NCBI RefSeq assembly: GCF_014202425.1
Contig: NZ_JACHGT010000026.1
Coordinates: 1-64,000 of the forward strand
Length of the DNA stretch: 64,000 bases
Direction: 5' to 3'
Origin: Phytomonospora endophytica
GTDB taxonomy: Bacteria > Actinomycetota > Actinomycetes > Mycobacteriales > Micromonosporaceae
The position numbers and the translations under genes are program-made. Below the pieces are notes generated by a model that made no database searches, was not told the DNA's origin, and saw nothing but the letters and a program-made list of their open reading frames with translations. Positions 61,574-64,000 of this stretch are shown here, piece by piece. Position 1 is the first letter of the stretch, and each line of letters starts with the position of its first letter.

Positions 61574-61756
61574 CGGCGTTGTCGCGGCGTTCTCGCCGGC
61601 CTAGTGGGCCGAACGGACGAGTCGATGATCGTCAGTGGGGCTCATGAACCGCAGGTCGACGCGCTAATAGAGAGCTTGCGGTTTTGTTTGGGTATAGCGT
61701 GGGCTATCGTATGCTCGTACGAATAAACTTTCGGGGCATTCACGAAGGGAACCCAG

Positions 61757-62116
61757 GTGGCGCAGAAAGTTCAGGTAATCCTCGTCGATGACCTCGACGG
61801 CGGCAAGGCCGACGAGTCGGTGAAGTTCGGTCTCGACGGGAAGATCTATGAGATCGACCTGGCGGCCGACAAGGCGCAGACCCTGCGGGAGGCGCTGGCC
61901 GACTACGTCGCGGCCGGTCGGCCCATTGGACGGTTCCCTTCGGTTGGCGGTAAGGCTCCGGTCGGCGTGCCAGGCCGCGCGGTGCGCCCGACTACCGATC
62001 GTGAGCAGAACAAGGCCATTCGCGATTGGGCCAAGAGCAAAGGCAAGCCCGTCTCCGACCGCGGGCGCATTCCGCAGGAGATCATCGACGAGTACCACGC
62101 CCAGGCCGGGCACTGA
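61757..62116 (+). CDS. lsr2: Nucleoid-associated silencer Lsr2
   Basis: 119 residues. The N-terminal dimerisation domain (MAQKVQVILVDDLDGGKADE; VKFGLDGKIYEIDLAADKAQ) and the C-terminal DNA-binding domain with the AT-hook-like loop (KPVSDRGRIPQEIIDEYHAQ) are intact. Lsr2 coats AT-rich DNA and silences foreign genes in actinobacteria. GTG start behind GAAGGG. Its upstream region (61650-61750) is clearly AT-richer than the surroundings, which fits autoregulation. A hairpin follows. Confidence 0.97.
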   Translation: MAQKVQVILVDDLDGGKADESVKFGLDGKIYEIDLAADKAQTLREALADYVAAGRPIGRFPSVGGKAPVGVPGRAVRPTTDREQNKAIRDWAKSKGKPVSDRGRIPQEIIDEYHAQAGH

Positions 62117-62170
62117 AGCAGCAGCCGTTCGCCGACATCGAACCGGCCCGAACGGCCGCGGAGCGATTAC

Positions 62171-62202
62171 GACCCCACCACGCCGAACGGCGCGGTGGGG
62201 TC
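62171..62202 (+). terminator. Terminator after lsr2
   Basis: GACCCCACC (62171-62179) pairs with GGTGGGGTC (62194-62202), and CGCC/GGCG inside extends the stem with single-base bulges. GTGCTTT follows. Probable Rho-independent terminator of lsr2. Confidence 0.72.
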
Positions 62203-62284
62203 GTGCTTTACCCCCACACATCCGCATCCGAGATCACCGCCGCACCCGCGACACCCCACGGCATGTGTGGCGGAGATGTGGGCG

Positions 62285-62310
62285 GATGTGTGACGCGGAT
62301 GTGTGACGCG
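62285..62310. repeat. 13-bp tandem duplication GATGTGTGACGCG
   Basis: Two exact adjacent copies (62285-62297 and 62298-62310). They lie in the gene-free stretch after lsr2; no function suggested. Confidence 0.85.
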
Positions 62311-63453
62311 GCTCAAGTCCCGGGCGGCGGTAACGAAAGAAACGGGGTCGCGGCGGGCGAAATGCACCTCGCAAAACGAGCCTTCGGCCCGAAAGGGGCT
62401 TGGACGCGGGTTTGAGGCGGGGGCGGTGCGTTTCGCGACGAAGCTGAAAGGCCGCCTTTTCTCGTCGTGCGGGGTGTGCGTGCTGATGGTCGAGCGTTGA
62501 GGTCCGCCTACCAGGCCGGTGTCGGCTCCGTACCTGCTCGCCGCCCGCTCTGTCCCCACTCGCTTTCGTTCCGGGGCGCTGCCACTTCGCTTTCCGTGCT
62601 GGCCCTGCGTCGCCCGCTCGCGCTTTGCCCCGCGTCGTCCCGGCTCTCCGCCACCTGTCCCCGCCTTCGCTCGCCCTATTAGCCACCCCGCTCGCCTTCC
62701 ACGACCACGCTGCCCGGTACCCCGCGGCTTGGACCTCCGTCCGCCAGTTCGCCGGTCTGCCGGTCTGCCGGTCTGGGCCGCTGGCTGAGGCCGTCCGCAC
62801 GGCTCGTCAGCGCCGAGAACACGAGCAAGGCGCCAGGTCGCTCCGGTCCATCCGCCGTCACCCGCACCTCACCACCCGGCCCGGCGATCCCGCACTTCGC
62901 AGGCCGGGCGAGCCACGCACCGCCCCAAGCCCTCGTCCCACGCGGCGAATCCTGCCTGTGAGTCCCACTACGTCGGACCACCGGCGAAACCTCCACGAGC
63001 GCCATCTCGCCCGGCCCGTCCTTCCCGCGAGCCTCACGTCGAGTGGTCGCCCGGCGAGCTCTGCCCAAGGGCCCTGCTTGCACGGTCGCCCTTCCTAGCG
63101 AGCCATCACCCCATCTGGCTCACCGCGAGCCCCACTCAGCGAGCCGTCCCTGTCCGGGTGCGCACTGTTTCGCGAGCCCCACTTCGCCCGGCCCGCTCGA
63201 CAGGTTCGTCTACACGCGCTCGCCCCCGCCCGACTCGCCCGGCGAGCCTGAGCCTCGAATCCCGCCTGTGTCCGTCCTTTCGTTGGCGGGCCGCAGGCCG
63301 CCTGCGAACCCTCATCCGGCGGGTCTGTCCTCACGCGCTGACCTCGGCCCACTTCGCCCAGTGAGCCCAAGGTCCCGAACCTCGCCCGCGTCCGTCACCC
63401 GCCGGCAAGCGGGCCGCTGGTCGAGAGCCTTTACCCGTTTGCGGGCCCTGCCC

Positions 63454-63510
63454 GCATCCCGCAGGTCTGCCCGCATCCCGCAGGTCTGCCCGCACCCCGC
63501 AGGTCTGCCC
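63454..63510. repeat. 19-bp tandem repeat, three copies
   Basis: GCATCCCGCAGGTCTGCCC occurs at 63454-63472 and 63473-63491, and with one change (GCACCCC...) at 63492-63510. It forms part of the larger repeat field. Confidence 0.88.
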
Positions 63511-63556
63511 ACGCGCGCTCACCCCGGCCTACCCACCTGGCGAGCCCGTTTCCCAC

Positions 63557-63788
63557 GGCGAGCCGGAGGCCCGAACCCCGCCTGCGCCTCCACCTCGCTG
63601 GCAAGCGGTATGCCGCTTGTGAGGCTTCACCCGACTGCGGGCCTTCATCCGGCGGGCCTGCCCGCACCGGCTCACCCCGGCCGGCCCACACGGCGAGCCG
63701 GAGGCCCCGAACCCCGCCCGCGCCGTTCATCCCGCTGGCAAGCGGGCCGCCGTCTGTGAGGCTTCACCCGACCGCGGGCTCTGCCTTC
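63557..63788. repeat. Imperfect tandem repeat of about 135 bp
   Basis: CGGCGAGCCGGAGGC recurs at 63557 and 63691 (134 bp apart) and GCTGGCAAGCGG at 63598 and 63734 (136 bp apart), with matching sequence between and after them (e.g. TGTGAGGCTTCACCCGAC). Hence nearly two copies of a roughly 135-bp unit; older copies lie further left. Confidence 0.75.
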
Positions 63789-63855
63789 ACCCCGCAGGTC
63801 TGCCCGCACGCGCACACTCCGGCCCGCCCGCTCGCCTGCCGCCCACCTGTCCGAG

Positions 63856-63921
63856 CCGTGACCGTGACCCGTCATCCGTCATCCGTGACTGTGACCGTGA
63901 CCCGTGACCCGTCACCCGTGA
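63856..63921. repeat. Short-motif array of CCGTGAC/CCGTCAT type
   Basis: About ten imperfect 6-7 base units (CCGTGAC, CCGTGACC, CCGTCAT) follow each other at the right edge of the repeat field. Slippage-type microsatellite, rare in high-GC bacterial DNA. Confidence 0.8.
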
Positions 63922-64000
63922 GCCGGGCGATCGGGCACCCCGCTGCTCCGCCTTCTGCGTGAGTCCACCCGCCCTCTCGGCTGAAAGATGCGCATGTTTC

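Larger units (their letters stand above)
62440..63960. repeat. Gene-free, C-rich region of degenerate long repeats
   Basis: Over about 1.5 kb the plus strand is strongly C-rich and A-poor, all frames are Pro/Arg/Ala-rich with no domain, and the same phrases return (GCTGGCAAGCGG, CGGCGAGCCGGAGGC, CACCCGACNGCGGG, TGCCCGCACC). The spacing of returns is about 134-136 bp in the right part. No ribosome-binding site or promoter is visible. It looks like an array of long repeats that has decayed, or a non-coding structural region. No tRNA or IS ends found. Confidence 0.7.

Noticed and set aside
61676-61715. lsr2 promoter with TTGCGG/TTGTTT and TATCGT/TATGCT
   Set aside because: Every pairing has a spacer that is too short or too long; the region is promoter-like by AT content but no pair can be named.
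62167-62559. Frames on both strands right after lsr2
   Set aside because: They overlap the lsr2 terminator and the 13-bp tandem duplication and lack start signals; no recognisable protein.
63454-63510. CRISPR array
   Set aside because: Units are directly adjacent without spacers and no cas genes are present.
63043-63759. Open frame of 238 codons in the repeat field
   Set aside because: Composition is Pro/Arg/Ala-rich from the C-rich repeats, other frames look the same, and there is no ribosome-binding site or domain.

Overview
The window is a stretch of chromosome from a very GC-rich actinobacterium. Support for this comes from Lsr2, ECF sigma factors of the SigE family, WXG100-like proteins, GTG/TTG starts, strong G/C third-position bias and a HrcA/CIRCE-controlled groEL. 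The linkage lsr2 - lysS - coaX - nadC - nadB - panD - panC - DUF2520 protein, with an orphan nuoD and a MidA-type methyltransferase nearby, resembles the arrangement known from Streptomyces and relatives. The genus cannot be fixed from sequence alone; Glycomycetales or a neighbouring order is my guess. No rRNA, tRNA, CRISPR array, transposase or prophage was found.

Layout. 0-6.3 kb: repeat-rich left edge, a proline-rich membrane protein whose 3' end runs through its own terminator, a cold-shock protein, PaaN and two tandem double-GNAT acetyltransferases. 6.4-10 kb: groEL behind two CIRCE operators, a lipoprotein and an S41-like protease. 10-15.7 kb: two SigE-family sigma factors, each coupled to a membrane-anchored beta-propeller protein, flanking cutC, plus a third propeller gene without a sigma factor; all three units carry the same ECF-type promoter. 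15.7-28.2 kb: transporters (sugar porter, ThrE, DHA2 MFS, DrrAB-like ABC) with TetR, LysR and two GlxA-type regulators, MurQ, a cupin and small unknowns. 28.2-33 kb: a subtilase fused to about eleven membrane helices, divergent from a 735-residue protein that looks like a contractile-injection-system cargo toxin with a C-terminal zinc-protease motif. 33-36.8 kb: hutU, an M55 aminopeptidase and hutI. 38-41.1 kb: MidA-like methyltransferase, NuoD2 and TetR. 41.2-45.2 kb: four tandem paralogues of an unrecognised membrane family, with a fifth copy at 48.7 kb beyond a two-component system. 49.9-56.9 kb: one tight operon for pantothenate, NAD and CoA synthesis (DUF2520, panC, panD, S10 peptidase, nadB, nadC, coaX). 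57-59 kb: a WXG100-like pair, one carrying a transglycosylase-like domain, and a 55-residue Cys-rich peptide gene. 59.2-62.1 kb: methyltransferase, lysS, lsr2. 62.1-64 kb: no credible gene, but a long C-rich region of degenerate tandem repeats.

Most interesting items: the orphan injection-system cargo/zinc protease (30832-33039); the Cys-rich peptide gene (58753-58920); the three-unit sigma/propeller regulon sharing one promoter; a cluster of four DnaA-box-like sites inside the midA-like gene; the duplicated membrane-protein family; a dispersed 13-bp palindrome (GTCCA-N3-TGGAC) that coincides with rare codons; and the repeat field after lsr2. All functional statements are by eye from sequence and family knowledge; no database search was run.
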